From: Rhodohalobacter halophilus
GTDB lineage: Bacteria > Bacteroidota > Rhodothermia > Balneolales > Balneolaceae
Assembly (NCBI RefSeq): GCF_001715195.1
Contig: NZ_MDWE01000023.1
Location: forward strand, 1-64,000
Direction of reading: 5' to 3'
Length of the DNA stretch: 64,000 nt
Each line of letters begins with the position of its first letter. Position 1 is the stretch's first letter. The notes beneath the pieces were generated by a model, which saw nothing but the letters and a program-made list of their open reading frames with translations, was not told the origin of the DNA and ran no database searches. This document shows positions 18,000-27,126 of this stretch, piece by piece. The position numbers and the translations under genes are program-made.

Positions 18000-19082
18000 A
18001 TGAAAAATAGATTTTACCTGCTTCCAGTTATCCTCGTTCTATTAATTATGAATGCCTGTGAATCTGATTACAGGCCGATGTCGATCGGTCAGATTGATGA
18101 AGTGTTTGTTGTAATGGACTCCACAAAATGGGACAGTGAAACTGCACTAGCCATTGAAGAGACGTTTGGCAAAGCGATTGAGACGCTTCCTAGCTATGAG
18201 CCTACTTACCGACTCATTTTCAGGGACTTCCGGAATAATGATGAACTGGACCGACTCAGAGAACTCAAGAATATCATCTTTGCGGCTCCCATCGACGAAG
18301 AGTCGAATGTTGCCTCATTTATTCGCGCGGTGCTTAGTGATGAGGTTGAAGAGAGGGTGCGAAGCGGCGAAAGTTTCGCCTTTCCTCTTGAAGATCGCTG
18401 GGTACGTGACCAGTGGGCACTCATTTTGACATCAAACGATGATACTGAACTTTCTGAAAAAATCAGGAATTCTGAAGAGTCACTTGTCGGCCATCTGATG
18501 GATCGTGAATTTGATCGACGTATCGATGAAGTTTACCGCAGAGGAGAGCAAGTGGCTCTGAGTGATTCTCTGTGGGAAAACCACGGCTGGAGAATGCGGA
18601 TTCAGCACGACTACGTGAAGACGATAGATACTACGAATGTTCAGGTGTATCGAAGGTCTTTGCCTGACAATGATCGGTGGATTCTTGCCTGGTGGAAGGA
18701 TGATGTACCGACTGCCGATTTTCTGGATTATGACTGGATCAATTCTACACGAGACTCTCTGCTTCAAAAATATGTGCAGGGAACAAGAGAAGGATCATAT
18801 GTAACCACAGAGTACCGTGATCCGCGTGTAGTAACCACGAAAGAGATGGAATTAGACAACCGACTAACCGGCTTTGAAACACTAGGAACGTGGCGAATGA
18901 CAAATGACTTTATGGGCGGCCCCTTTGTGAATTTTTTCTATCATGATCCTGAAACAGAGCGGCTCTTTATGCTTGAATACGGCCAATTTGCTCCAAGTGT
19001 TGGGAAACGCCGTTTTGTTCGGCAGTTCAGGGCAATGGGGCGTACATTTGAATCCGATTCTACCTGGACGAACCCAAATTAA
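18000..19082 (+). CDS. DUF4837-family lipoprotein
   Basis: The 360-residue product begins with a type II signal peptide and lipobox LIMNAC (Cys20). The body matches my recollection of DUF4837, a Bacteroidota-type family of unknown function: an N-terminal 'GQIDEVFVVMD' segment and a C-terminal 'GGPFVNFFYHDPETERLFMLEYGQFAPSVGKRRFVRQFRAM' region, quoted here in parts of one conserved block. It is rich in charged residues and Trp. It lies between trpA and a BioC-like gene; I infer no shared pathway from that. Confidence 0.7.
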   Translation: MKNRFYLLPVILVLLIMNACESDYRPMSIGQIDEVFVVMDSTKWDSETALAIEETFGKAIETLPSYEPTYRLIFRDFRNNDELDRLRELKNIIFAAPIDEESNVASFIRAVLSDEVEERVRSGESFAFPLEDRWVRDQWALILTSNDDTELSEKIRNSEESLVGHLMDREFDRRIDEVYRRGEQVALSDSLWENHGWRMRIQHDYVKTIDTTNVQVYRRSLPDNDRWILAWWKDDVPTADFLDYDWINSTRDSLLQKYVQGTREGSYVTTEYRDPRVVTTKEMELDNRLTGFETLGTWRMTNDFMGGPFVNFFYHDPETERLFMLEYGQFAPSVGKRRFVRQFRAMGRTFESDSTWTNPN

Positions 19083-19100
19083 AATATTCAATCATCAAGT

Positions 19101-19883
19101 ATGGAATTTCCCAAACAGAAAATCATTCAACGATTTTCTGAATCGGCAGATGAGTATGACCGGTCAGCCAGAATTCAAAAGTTGACTTCAGACCGCCTGG
19201 CAAATGCACTTCAGCCGTGGCAGTACTCCATTCCGGAAGGGACGATTCTTGAAGTAGGTGCCGGTACCGGTTTTCTTACAGAAAAACTTGCCGGTATGTA
19301 TTCATCACGTGAAGTGCTGATTACAGATGTATCCTCCCAGATGCTGAATAAAAACAGGGAGAAACATTCCGGAAATTCCAACTTTACGTTCAAGCAGTTA
19401 GATATTGAACAAGAGGAGTGGGAAGAGGAGACGTACTCACTTATTCTATCCAACTTTTTACTCCACTGGCTCAAACATCCGGCTCAAACAGTAGCCAAAA
19501 TTCTGCCGGCACTTAAACCCGGCGGTTTACTATTGATGTCATTTCCGGGGGATGATTCATTTCCTCAATGGAGAAAAAACTGTTTAGATTTAGGATTGCC
19601 CTTCACAGCCAATCCATTACCGGACCTGGAAGAGATGGTTATTAACCTTTCGATGGGGCCGGTGAAGGTTGATTATTACGAGGATCAGACGAATCTTGAA
19701 TACACTTCCCTTTTTGAATTCTACAGGGAGTTGAAAAACTCAGGTTCAGGAACAAGTGTAAACGGAAAGAGGCTGAATGTTAAGCAGTTAAAATTACTGG
19801 ACCGGTACTGGAGGGAGAAGAATAACGGCAAAATTAATGTGCACTATCATACCGCATTTATTGCCGTTAAACGGGACCTTTGA
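19101..19883 (+). CDS. BioC-like SAM-dependent methyltransferase
   Basis: The 260-residue class I methyltransferase has the N-terminal 'RFSESADEYDRSARIQ' helix typical of malonyl-ACP O-methyltransferase BioC. The SAM-binding GxGxG strand is 'ILEVGAGTGFLTEKL' (about residue 50) and 'LSNFLLHWL' resembles the BioC 'SNLALQW' segment. BioC starts biotin synthesis by methylating malonyl-ACP. No other bio gene is adjacent, so the assignment rests on sequence style. A general methyltransferase is the alternative. A biotin carboxylase gene lies 4 kb away. Confidence 0.7.
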   Translation: MEFPKQKIIQRFSESADEYDRSARIQKLTSDRLANALQPWQYSIPEGTILEVGAGTGFLTEKLAGMYSSREVLITDVSSQMLNKNREKHSGNSNFTFKQLDIEQEEWEEETYSLILSNFLLHWLKHPAQTVAKILPALKPGGLLLMSFPGDDSFPQWRKNCLDLGLPFTANPLPDLEEMVINLSMGPVKVDYYEDQTNLEYTSLFEFYRELKNSGSGTSVNGKRLNVKQLKLLDRYWREKNNGKINVHYHTAFIAVKRDL

Positions 19884-19888
19884 TCGTT

Positions 19889-20845
19889 TTAGATATACTC
19901 TTTAAATACTTTGTCCAGATCGGAATCGATATCCCGGATCAGTTTGGGTTCAAAAGACGATCCTGTCAAAGTTTCAAACAGTTCGGAATAACGTTGATAG
20001 ATACTCCATCGGAACTGGTCGGGCAGGTCCGGCAGTGTTTGTCCATCTTTTCCCTGAAAATTTTTCTCCATCAGCCATTCACGCAAAAACTCTTTTGAAA
20101 GCTGCCGCTGAGGCTCTCGTTTTTTCTGGCGCTCTTCGTATCCGTCCAGGTAAAAATATCGGGATGAATCGGACGTGTGAACTTCATCAATCAGTGTAAG
20201 TTCTCCGTTATAAAGGCCAAATTCATATTTTGTGTCTACAAGGATTAAACCTTGTTTATAGGCAACCGCAGTTCCCCGTTCGAATAGTTGAAAAGCAACG
20301 TCACGAATCTGACTCCAAAGTTTCTCCGTTACAATATTGTTTGACAAAATCTCAACTTCAGAGATATCCTCATCATGTCCCTCTGTAGCTTTTGTAGCAG
20401 GAGTAAGGATCGGCTTTTCAAACTTTTGGTGTTCAATCATGCCGTCCGGCATTCTTACACCGCAAATTTCGCGAACGCCGGAACGGTAAACTCTCCAGGC
20501 GTGTCCGGTTAAATACCCTCTGATCACCACCTCAATAGGAATAGGATCGCACTTTTTGGCAATGGTAACATTAGGATGAGGAACCTCTATGATGTGGTTT
20601 GGAACGATATCGGATACCGCATCAAACGAGAATTTTGATAGCTGATTCAGAATTTGCCCTTTAAACGGAATTGCCTGTCGCATAATGTGATCAAAAGCAG
20701 ATATTCGATCGGTAACAACAATTCCAAGTGTGTTCTCATTGAGCGAATATACGTCTCTAACCTTACCCCTGTAAGGTTCTGATAATTGTGGCAATGATGT
20801 GTTGGACGTGGTAATACAGTTGGAGAGCGCCTCCTGCTGATCCAT
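19889..20845 (-). CDS. purC: SAICAR synthetase
   Basis: PurC adds aspartate to CAIR in purine biosynthesis, using ATP. The 318-residue protein is of the longer form. Visible motifs are 'YRGKVRDVYSL' near the start, 'VVTDRISAFDHIM', 'IPIEVVIRGYLTGHAWRVY', 'LVDTKYEFGL' and 'LIDEVHTSDSSRY'. The start lies only 9 bases after the stop of the LacI-family regulator gene, so both are probably on one mRNA. The 3' end nearly meets the end of the convergent BioC-like gene (5-base gap). Confidence 0.95.
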   Translation of the reverse strand: MDQQEALSNCITTSNTSLPQLSEPYRGKVRDVYSLNENTLGIVVTDRISAFDHIMRQAIPFKGQILNQLSKFSFDAVSDIVPNHIIEVPHPNVTIAKKCDPIPIEVVIRGYLTGHAWRVYRSGVREICGVRMPDGMIEHQKFEKPILTPATKATEGHDEDISEVEILSNNIVTEKLWSQIRDVAFQLFERGTAVAYKQGLILVDTKYEFGLYNGELTLIDEVHTSDSSRYFYLDGYEERQKKREPQRQLSKEFLREWLMEKNFQGKDGQTLPDLPDQFRWSIYQRYSELFETLTGSSFEPKLIRDIDSDLDKVFKEYI

Positions 20846-20854
20846 TATGAAAGA

Positions 20855-21880
20855 TTATTTGTTCGGGTTGTTAGTTGAATTCCTTGGCACGAGTACCGGG
20901 TCAATGGTAATCTGCAGTTTATTGTCTGTTTCTCCATTGATGATCTCAGCCAATCGTTTAGTTGCTTGAACACCGATGGAGTGCATCTTCTGATCGATTG
21001 TGGTCAAATCAAGATATTTGGTAAATTTGATATTGTCGTACCCCATCAAGCCGATGTCGTCCGGCACCCGCATTCCAAGTCTGTTAAGCGCATGGTAGGC
21101 TCCAATTGCCTGCGTGTCGTTTGCGCAGAAAATGGCATCCGGAAATTCACCCATTTGGTCGTAGATGTTGATGGCTTCAAAACCGGCTTCTTCTGTAAAT
21201 CCGGCATGCTTAGTACTTTCACCGGTAATGAAAAGGTGATCATGTATTGGCATTTTAAACTCTTTGAGGGCATCCAGAAATCCTTTTTCGCGTAAACTGC
21301 CTGCTTTTGTTTCCAGAGCCGGACGTATCAAACCAATTTTTTTATACCCCTGTTTTACCAAGTGTTCACCCGCTAAGAATCCACCTTTTCGATGATTGAG
21401 GTCGATATAATCATATTCCGGGTGAGAGCTGCCAATTAATACAATGGGCATTCCGGAGGCCTGAATCTGGCGGTGGATATTATCATCAATATCAATACTG
21501 ATACTGATAACTGTATCAGCCGTGCCTCTGTTAAAAAAGTTTTCAATTCCCTCTTTCGGATTTTTTGAACCGGTGTTATAGATCACAATGTCGAGATCCA
21601 TCGGTCCAATCTCATCCTTAACCCCTTTCAGTACCTCATTATAGTAGGGGGTAGTAAAAGATGGAACTGCAATGGCCAGCATTTGTGGTTTACGGCTGGC
21701 CAATTTTCGTGCACTTACCTGTGGTCGAAAATTGAGCTCATCAATCGCCTTTTTCACTTTCTCCTTCGTCTTTTCTGAAACGTTGGGAGAATCGTTTAAT
21801 ACCCTTGAAACCGTGGAAATGGCAACTCCGGCACGGTTAGCTACCTGGTATATCGTTACTTTTTTATTCTGAGGCTTCAT
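20855..21880 (-). CDS. LacI-family transcriptional regulator
   Basis: The ATG at 21880 is preferred over a TTG 18 bases upstream. The 341-residue repressor has the LacI helix-turn-helix 'TIYQVANRAGVAISTVSRVLN' (given in part: recognition helix AISTVSRVLN), the hinge 'NFRPQVSARKLASRK' and a periplasmic-binding-protein-like effector domain ending 'PVLVPRNST'. It precedes purC by 9 bases. The arrangement recalls E. coli PurR, also a LacI-family protein, but the effector here is unknown and sugar-responsive members are more common. A perfect palindrome at 21906-21915 upstream suggests self-control. Confidence 0.9.
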   Translation of the reverse strand: MKPQNKKVTIYQVANRAGVAISTVSRVLNDSPNVSEKTKEKVKKAIDELNFRPQVSARKLASRKPQMLAIAVPSFTTPYYNEVLKGVKDEIGPMDLDIVIYNTGSKNPKEGIENFFNRGTADTVISISIDIDDNIHRQIQASGMPIVLIGSSHPEYDYIDLNHRKGGFLAGEHLVKQGYKKIGLIRPALETKAGSLREKGFLDALKEFKMPIHDHLFITGESTKHAGFTEEAGFEAINIYDQMGEFPDAIFCANDTQAIGAYHALNRLGMRVPDDIGLMGYDNIKFTKYLDLTTIDQKMHSIGVQATKRLAEIINGETDNKLQITIDPVLVPRNSTNNPNK

Positions 21881-21905
21881 TTGATCTTGCGTTAACAATG
21901 ATAAT

Positions 21906-21915
21906 TAACCGGTTA
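21906..21915. promoter_or_regulatory. Candidate LacI-family operator
   Basis: TAACCGGTTA is a perfect 10-base palindrome with a central CG, the hallmark of LacI-family sites. It lies 25 bases upstream of the ATG of the regulator gene, a position suited to repression of the lacI-purC transcript. The other 135 bases up to crtB show no further site I can support. Confidence 0.55.
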
Positions 21916-22050
21916 TTGGTAATAATACGCTTAATAATTATGAGCTTAAAATAGCAGAAAAAAGAGAAGAATATGAGAAAAATTTCCTATTGAGGAACTA
22001 TTTGCAGTAATGGAAGCATTGCATATACTGAATAAAATAATTAATGGCTG

Positions 22051-23022
22051 ATGACCGGACTTCTTAAATATCCTTATTCTCTTATTCGCCCTATCTATGA
22101 ACGGACGAACTTTCATAAGTCTGTTATTCAAGAATTGGATAGTGACAAACTCAGATCTGCCTATGCTCACTGCAGGGCAATAACCCGGGTACATGCAAAA
22201 ACGTTTTATATGGCAACTCGTTTTTTGCCAAACCATAAGCAGAGAAGTATTTTCGCCATTTATGGATTATGTCGCTACCTCGATGATCTTGTAGATGAAG
22301 CTGAAGATCTCATCAAGCACGAGAAAATCAGTCCTTTCGATGTGCTGGAAAAATTGGAGGAGTTTAAAACCAGATTGATCGATACCTATAGGGGAGAATC
22401 GCAGGAAGATCCGATTTTAATCGCGTTCTCAGACACTCTCAACCTTTATAAAATTCCTCTCGATTTGCCTCTTCAGCTTATGGACGGTGTGATGATGGAT
22501 TTAACGAAGAGTAGATACGACAATTTTGACGAGTTGTATGACTACTCCTATAAAGTAGCTTCGGTTGTTGGGTTGATGACCAGCGAAGTTTTTGGATACG
22601 ATAACCCCAAAGCTGTAGAGCATGCGGTTGACCTTGGGATTGCCATGCAGCTAACCAATATTTTACGCGATGTTGGTGAAGACCTGGAACGCGATAGAAT
22701 TTACCTGCCACAAGATGAACTGAAAAAGTTTGGACTCAGTGAAAGTGATCTTTTCAATCACTCTCTGAATGAAAACTTTATTGATTTCATGAAATTCCAG
22801 ATTTCCCGTGCCCGGAGCTATTACGACAGTGCCGATAAAGGAATCCCGATGCTATCCAGAGATAGTCGTCTGCCTGTGTGTTTGGCGCGAGAAAACTACT
22901 CTCGAATTCTTGGTAAGATTGAGGAGAATAACTTCAATGTCTATCAGAAAAGAGCCTACCTCAACTCAACAGAAAAGCTTTCTATCGTGCCAAAAGTGAT
23001 GTATACCCTCCGTTCAGCGTAA
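22051..23022 (+). CDS. crtB: Phytoene/squalene synthase family protein
   Basis: The 323-residue prenyl-condensing enzyme joins two C20 (or C15) prenyl diphosphates head to head. Both aspartate-rich motifs are visible: 'CRYLDDLVDEAED' and 'QLTNILRDVGEDLERDRIYLP'. The latter wording (NILRDVGED) is typical of bacterial phytoene synthase, the first step of carotenoid synthesis. No desaturase or cyclase gene lies in the window, so squalene or dehydrosqualene synthesis is not excluded. The gene is divergent from the LacI-family regulator, with 170 bases between starts. Confidence 0.88.
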   Translation: MTGLLKYPYSLIRPIYERTNFHKSVIQELDSDKLRSAYAHCRAITRVHAKTFYMATRFLPNHKQRSIFAIYGLCRYLDDLVDEAEDLIKHEKISPFDVLEKLEEFKTRLIDTYRGESQEDPILIAFSDTLNLYKIPLDLPLQLMDGVMMDLTKSRYDNFDELYDYSYKVASVVGLMTSEVFGYDNPKAVEHAVDLGIAMQLTNILRDVGEDLERDRIYLPQDELKKFGLSESDLFNHSLNENFIDFMKFQISRARSYYDSADKGIPMLSRDSRLPVCLARENYSRILGKIEENNFNVYQKRAYLNSTEKLSIVPKVMYTLRSA

Positions 23023-23051
23023 GTCTCAAATTCTTTTACTATTCATTGGAA

Positions 23052-23087
23052 AAGCGCTTACAAGAGCCTGAAAAATTCCTATCTTTC
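23052..23087 (+). promoter_or_regulatory. Candidate promoter with LacI-type half-palindrome
   Basis: TATCTTTC at 23080-23087 matches seven of eight positions of the Bacteroidetes -7 box TAnnTTTG. The palindrome AAGCGCTT at 23052-23059, inside a cre-like context, lies about 20 bases upstream, where a LacI-family protein could block or help polymerase. It stands 119 bases before the pseudo-esterase gene. No start-site data are available. Confidence 0.35.
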
Positions 23088-23205
23088 TGTTATTCAACAA
23101 AACCACGCGGGATGGTACACCGCAAATCTCACACCGGATTGTTCTCATACCGTTGATGATGATTTCAAACTCTGAAAACTTCAATTAGATAGAAATTTAC
23201 AGGCT

Positions 23206-23919
23206 ATGCAGCGAGAATACAGAAAATGGAAAAGCCCTACATTGGGCAGAGAGATGGAGATGCTTGTATTTGGAAAAGAGGGGACGCCGGTCCTGATATT
23301 TCCAACAGAAAATGGCCGCTTTTTTGAGTGGGAAGATCAAGGCGTTATGGATCATGTTGAGGAGCAGATCGAACTTGGGTACAATCAGTTCTTTTTGGTT
23401 GACAGTATTGACTCCGAAAGTTTTCTGAACAGTGATGTAGATCCTTACACACGTGTGATGCGCGAAAATCAGTATCAGATGTATATCAAGGATGAAGTAC
23501 TGCCTTTTATTGAAGAGCAAAATTCAAATCCGTTTGTGATAACAGCCGGCACGGGTTTGGGAGCATACCATGCAATGGTGTTTGGTCTAAAATATCCGCA
23601 GTTGGTAGACAAGATTTTGGCTATTTCGGGCTATTACGACATCAATATACACCTGGATGGGTTTAAAGATGATAATAGTTACTACAACAATCCTATTGAA
23701 TTTATTCCCAATCTGCACGACCAGCAGATATTAAGAGATATTTCTACGATTGATATACGCCTGCTCAGCTATTTGAATGATCCGCACCGGGAGGAGACGG
23801 AGAAAATGAGTGAAATCTTATGGTTGAAATTTATAGACCATGAACACTATGTTTGGGATCAGGAAACGAACAATCCATGGACATTGGTTTCGTCAATGTT
23901 TAAAGAAAATCTCTTTTAA
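23206..23919 (+). CDS. Esterase-family protein lacking the nucleophilic serine
   Basis: The 237-residue protein resembles the esterase family of short alpha/beta hydrolases. It has an N-terminal 'LGREMEMLVFG' strand, 'PVLIFPTENGRFFEW', a nucleophile-elbow region and a C-terminal 'DHEHYVWDQE' where the family has its catalytic His-Trp motif. The elbow reads AGTGLGAYHA: the expected Ser is Gly117, encoded by GGT, one base from AGT. It is therefore probably a pseudo-enzyme, unless another residue acts. It begins a run with the biotin carboxylase gene (9-base gap). Its function is unknown. Confidence 0.7.
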   Translation: MQREYRKWKSPTLGREMEMLVFGKEGTPVLIFPTENGRFFEWEDQGVMDHVEEQIELGYNQFFLVDSIDSESFLNSDVDPYTRVMRENQYQMYIKDEVLPFIEEQNSNPFVITAGTGLGAYHAMVFGLKYPQLVDKILAISGYYDINIHLDGFKDDNSYYNNPIEFIPNLHDQQILRDISTIDIRLLSYLNDPHREETEKMSEILWLKFIDHEHYVWDQETNNPWTLVSSMFKENLF

Positions 23920-23928
23920 ATATTCCCT

Positions 23929-25431
23929 ATGCCTAAAATCAAAAAGGTTCTGATCGCCAACCGGGGGGAGATCGCCCTTCGTGTCATTCGAAGTTGTAAG
24001 GAAAAAAATATTCAAACCGTAGCGGTCTATTCTCGCCCCGATGCTGCATCACCTCACGTTTTGGCCGCTGATGAGTCTGTTTTTATCGGGGAAGCGGCAT
24101 CTTCAGAAAGTTATCTGGTTGTTGACAAAATCATCCGTGCCATTAAAGAGACCGGTTGTGATGCCGTACATCCCGGGTATGGATTTTTGAGCGAAAATGC
24201 AGGTTTTGCACAGCGCTGTAAGGACGAAGGGATAATTTTTATCGGGCCGGAACCGGATGCAATCGATTTGATGGGAGACAAAACCAAGGCCCGTGAATTG
24301 ATGGCGAAAGCGAATGTGCCTTATCCACCCGGAACAGAATCGGCTATGAAGGATATTGACAAGGCTCGTTCTATAGCTGAAGAGATTGGGTACCCGGTGT
24401 TGATTAAAGCTGCTGCCGGAGGTGGGGGTAAGGGTATGCGTATTGTACACGATCCCGCTGATTTTGACAAAAGTGTAAAGGCCGCAAAATCTGAAGCAAA
24501 GAACGCCTTTGGAGATGACAGGGTTTATATCGAAAAATATCTTGAAGAACCGCGTCATATTGAGTTTCAGGTTTTGGCAGATAAGGAAGGGAACACGGTT
24601 CATCTCTATGAACGCGAATGCTCAGTTCAGCGACGGCACCAAAAGGTGATTGAAGAGGCTCCATCCTCTGTTTTAACGCCCGATCTTCGGAAGGAGATGG
24701 GAGAGGCCGCAGTAAATGCAGCCAAAGCCTGTAAATATGTGGGAGCCGGTACGGTTGAGTTTTTGGTCGATAAACATCTCAACTTTTACTTTTTGGAGAT
24801 GAATACTCGCCTTCAGGTGGAACATCCGGTTACTGAATTAATTACAGGTCTCGATCTGGTATCCCTGCAGATCGATATAGCTGAAGGTGAACGTCTGCCG
24901 TTTACCCAAAAAGATATTGAAGCAAACGGACACGCCATTGAATGCCGGGTTTATGCGGAGGATCCATCGGATAACTTTCTGCCCAGTACCGGCTTGTTAA
25001 AAAAGCACCGTATGCCTTCCGGCCCCGGAATCAGGGTTGATGCCGGTGTGGAAGAGGGACAGGATGTAACCATCAACTACGATCCGATGATCTCCAAACT
25101 CTGTACGCATGCACCAGACAGAAAATCTGCCATCAAAAGAATGCTGCGTGCACTGGATGAGTACGAAATTGCGGGTGTACGTACAACCATTCCGTTCTGC
25201 AAGTTTACGCTGCAACACGAATCATTTACCAGTGGAAAATACGATACTCACTTTGTGCAGGATCACTATACACCTGTGGCTGATGAGCTTCAAAAAAACA
25301 GTAATCCGGAAGTAATATCTGTTGTATCTTCACTGTTGAAATTAAGGGGAAACAAAGATCAGACCAATCGAAAAGCGGCCGTTGCTGCAGAGTCCCCGGC
25401 AGACAATTGGTGGAAAAACAGAACGAAGTAG
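23929..25431 (+). CDS. Biotin carboxylase subunit of acetyl-/propionyl-CoA carboxylase
   Basis: The 500-residue protein carboxylates the biotin of a carrier protein with bicarbonate and ATP. It shows 'KVLIANRGEIALRVIRSC' at the N-terminus, 'HPGYGFLSENAGFA', the ATP-grasp glycine loop 'KAAAGGGGKGMRIV', 'RECSVQRRHQKVIEEAPS' and 'EMNTRLQVEHPVTE'. It is about 50 residues longer than E. coli AccC, with an extra Lys/Ala-rich tail ending NWWKNRTK and no biotin-carrier domain. The longer form is common in propionyl- or acyl-CoA carboxylases, which would feed methylmalonyl-CoA metabolism; accC proper is the alternative. Confidence 0.88.
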   Translation: MPKIKKVLIANRGEIALRVIRSCKEKNIQTVAVYSRPDAASPHVLAADESVFIGEAASSESYLVVDKIIRAIKETGCDAVHPGYGFLSENAGFAQRCKDEGIIFIGPEPDAIDLMGDKTKARELMAKANVPYPPGTESAMKDIDKARSIAEEIGYPVLIKAAAGGGGKGMRIVHDPADFDKSVKAAKSEAKNAFGDDRVYIEKYLEEPRHIEFQVLADKEGNTVHLYERECSVQRRHQKVIEEAPSSVLTPDLRKEMGEAAVNAAKACKYVGAGTVEFLVDKHLNFYFLEMNTRLQVEHPVTELITGLDLVSLQIDIAEGERLPFTQKDIEANGHAIECRVYAEDPSDNFLPSTGLLKKHRMPSGPGIRVDAGVEEGQDVTINYDPMISKLCTHAPDRKSAIKRMLRALDEYEIAGVRTTIPFCKFTLQHESFTSGKYDTHFVQDHYTPVADELQKNSNPEVISVVSSLLKLRGNKDQTNRKAAVAAESPADNWWKNRTK

Positions 25432-25434
25432 TTT

Positions 25435-26358
25435 GTGAAAAAAGACCAGTCTCTATTTAATCAGCTCGAAAAATTACTAACAGAACAGCGTAATCCGGCC
25501 AGTGAAGAGATTGATCTGGCCGACTCCAGGCAGATTGTTTCAATTATCAACAGTGAGGACAAAAAAGTAGCTCACAGTGTAGAAACCCGTTTGGATGAAA
25601 TTGCCTCAGCAATCGATACGATTGTAAGTAAACTTAAAACTGGCGGGAGGCTCCTCTACTTCGGAGCGGGAACAAGTGGCAGACTTGGCGTACTGGATGC
25701 TTCCGAATGTCCGCCAACATTTGGTACGAAACCCGAAACGGTTCAAGGTTTTATTGCCGGTGGTAAAGAGGCAATGTTTGTAGCGCAGGAGGGTGCAGAG
25801 GATAGTGAAGAGGAGGGCAGGAAAGAGATTATGAATGCCGGTGTAACTTCGAATGACATTGTTGTCGGGCTGGCAGCCAGCGGACGCACCCCCTATGTAC
25901 ATGGAGCTGTTAAAGCCGCCGCTGAAATTGGAGCGCCAACTATTTTCGTAACCACTGTTTCTGCCGATCAGGTAGATTTAAAGGTCGATCACATGATTGA
26001 TATACCGGTGGGACCGGAAGTAATTATGGGCAGTACCCGAATGAAAAGTGCAACTGCACAAAAAATGGTTCTCAATATGTTCACCACCGGGGCTATGATT
26101 CTTCTCGGTAAAGTGTATCAAAATGTGATGGTAGATTTACAGCTCACCAATAAAAAACTCGAAGAGAGAGCCAAACGAATTGTTATGTTGCTTGCAAAAC
26201 TATCCTACGATGAAGCGTCCTCCTATCTGGAAAAAGCAGACTATCATGTAAAAACAGCTCTGTTAATGGCACTTGGTGACTTAAATCAGAAGCAGGCTGT
26301 TGACGAACTGAAAAAGCACAATGGTTTTATTCGCAGGGCGTTAATCAATCTTCAATAA
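25435..26358 (+). CDS. murQ: N-acetylmuramic acid 6-phosphate etherase
   Basis: MurQ removes lactate from MurNAc-6-phosphate during recycling of cell-wall fragments. The 307-residue SIS-domain protein has 'LTEQRNPASEEIDLAD', 'LLYFGAGTSGRLGVLDASECPPTFG', quoted as two adjoining signature pieces, and 'IMGSTRMKSATAQKMVLN'. The start is GTG at 25435, three bases after the biotin carboxylase stop, so the two are translated from one mRNA. The anhMurNAc kinase AnmK, its usual partner, is not in the window. Confidence 0.94.
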   Translation: MKKDQSLFNQLEKLLTEQRNPASEEIDLADSRQIVSIINSEDKKVAHSVETRLDEIASAIDTIVSKLKTGGRLLYFGAGTSGRLGVLDASECPPTFGTKPETVQGFIAGGKEAMFVAQEGAEDSEEEGRKEIMNAGVTSNDIVVGLAASGRTPYVHGAVKAAAEIGAPTIFVTTVSADQVDLKVDHMIDIPVGPEVIMGSTRMKSATAQKMVLNMFTTGAMILLGKVYQNVMVDLQLTNKKLEERAKRIVMLLAKLSYDEASSYLEKADYHVKTALLMALGDLNQKQAVDELKKHNGFIRRALINLQ

Positions 26359-26437
26359 CTTATTGCCTAAATCACACCTTCTGCTTCGAAAGTTGTATTT
26401 TCAATCTCTTGTTTTTTGATAACAGATCAGAGAAAGT

Positions 26438-27118
26438 TTGTCAAACAGTAATTCTACAGATCGCCGAATGCCTGAACCGGTTTACAGAAACCGGTACCTG
26501 CTGGCCATTGTAGTTATAGAATTATTATTGATAGCTTCTATAAGGCTTTGGCCTGATACAGAATACATACCAACACTTGATTTTGAAATTCCCCCTCAAG
26601 AGCAGGTTTTTCTGGATGAGATTGAAGTAACACGTCAGGCCACCTCGCCACCACCGCCACCCAGACCGATCATTCCGATTCCAATTCCAACCGATGAGAT
26701 TATCGAGGTTGAGCTTGATAATGAACTCGATCTGGATCTGCCCGACCTGCCGGAACTGGAAGATGGATTTGGCACGGGGGATACAGGGGATGAGGAGAGA
26801 ATAGTTGCTAACCCTCAAATACCACCTACGGTAGTACGTATTGTTGAGGCCACAGCTCCTGAAGAGGTACCGGCAGAATATAAAGGGAAGCTGGAGATGA
26901 TCGTAAATTTTTTAGTAGATCGAGATGGGAGAGTTGAAGAGGCAAGTGTTATGGAAATTCGGCTCTATAAAGATGACGGCAGTTATGAAGAGCTGCCTTT
27001 TGTGCAGTATGGCTTAATGGATGCTGTTCTTAGAGCCGCGATGCAGTGGCGATTTAGGCCGGCCCGGCAGGATGGGGAGCCTGTAAAAGCCTTTACTCGT
27101 CAAAGATTTAATTATTGA
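26438..27118 (+). CDS. TonB-like energy transducer
   Basis: The 226-residue protein has a single N-terminal membrane helix (about 20-37) and a Pro-rich stretch (SPPPPPRPIIPIPIP). An acidic linker follows, and then a C-terminal TonB-type domain with 'VNFLVDRDGRVEEASVME' and 'AAMQWRFRPARQDGEPV'. TonB couples the proton gradient to outer-membrane receptors; no exbB or exbD is nearby, so it may be an accessory copy. The start is uncertain: TTG at 26438, preceded by the purine-rich AGAGAAAG, or ATG at 26468, which has no such sequence. Confidence 0.8.
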   Translation: MSNSNSTDRRMPEPVYRNRYLLAIVVIELLLIASIRLWPDTEYIPTLDFEIPPQEQVFLDEIEVTRQATSPPPPPRPIIPIPIPTDEIIEVELDNELDLDLPDLPELEDGFGTGDTGDEERIVANPQIPPTVVRIVEATAPEEVPAEYKGKLEMIVNFLVDRDGRVEEASVMEIRLYKDDGSYEELPFVQYGLMDAVLRAAMQWRFRPARQDGEPVKAFTRQRFNY

Positions 27119-27126
27119 TATTCTGA

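Noticed and set aside
24103-24603. 166-codon frame on the minus strand within the biotin carboxylase gene
   Set aside because: It is a shadow of strongly conserved coding sequence on the other strand.
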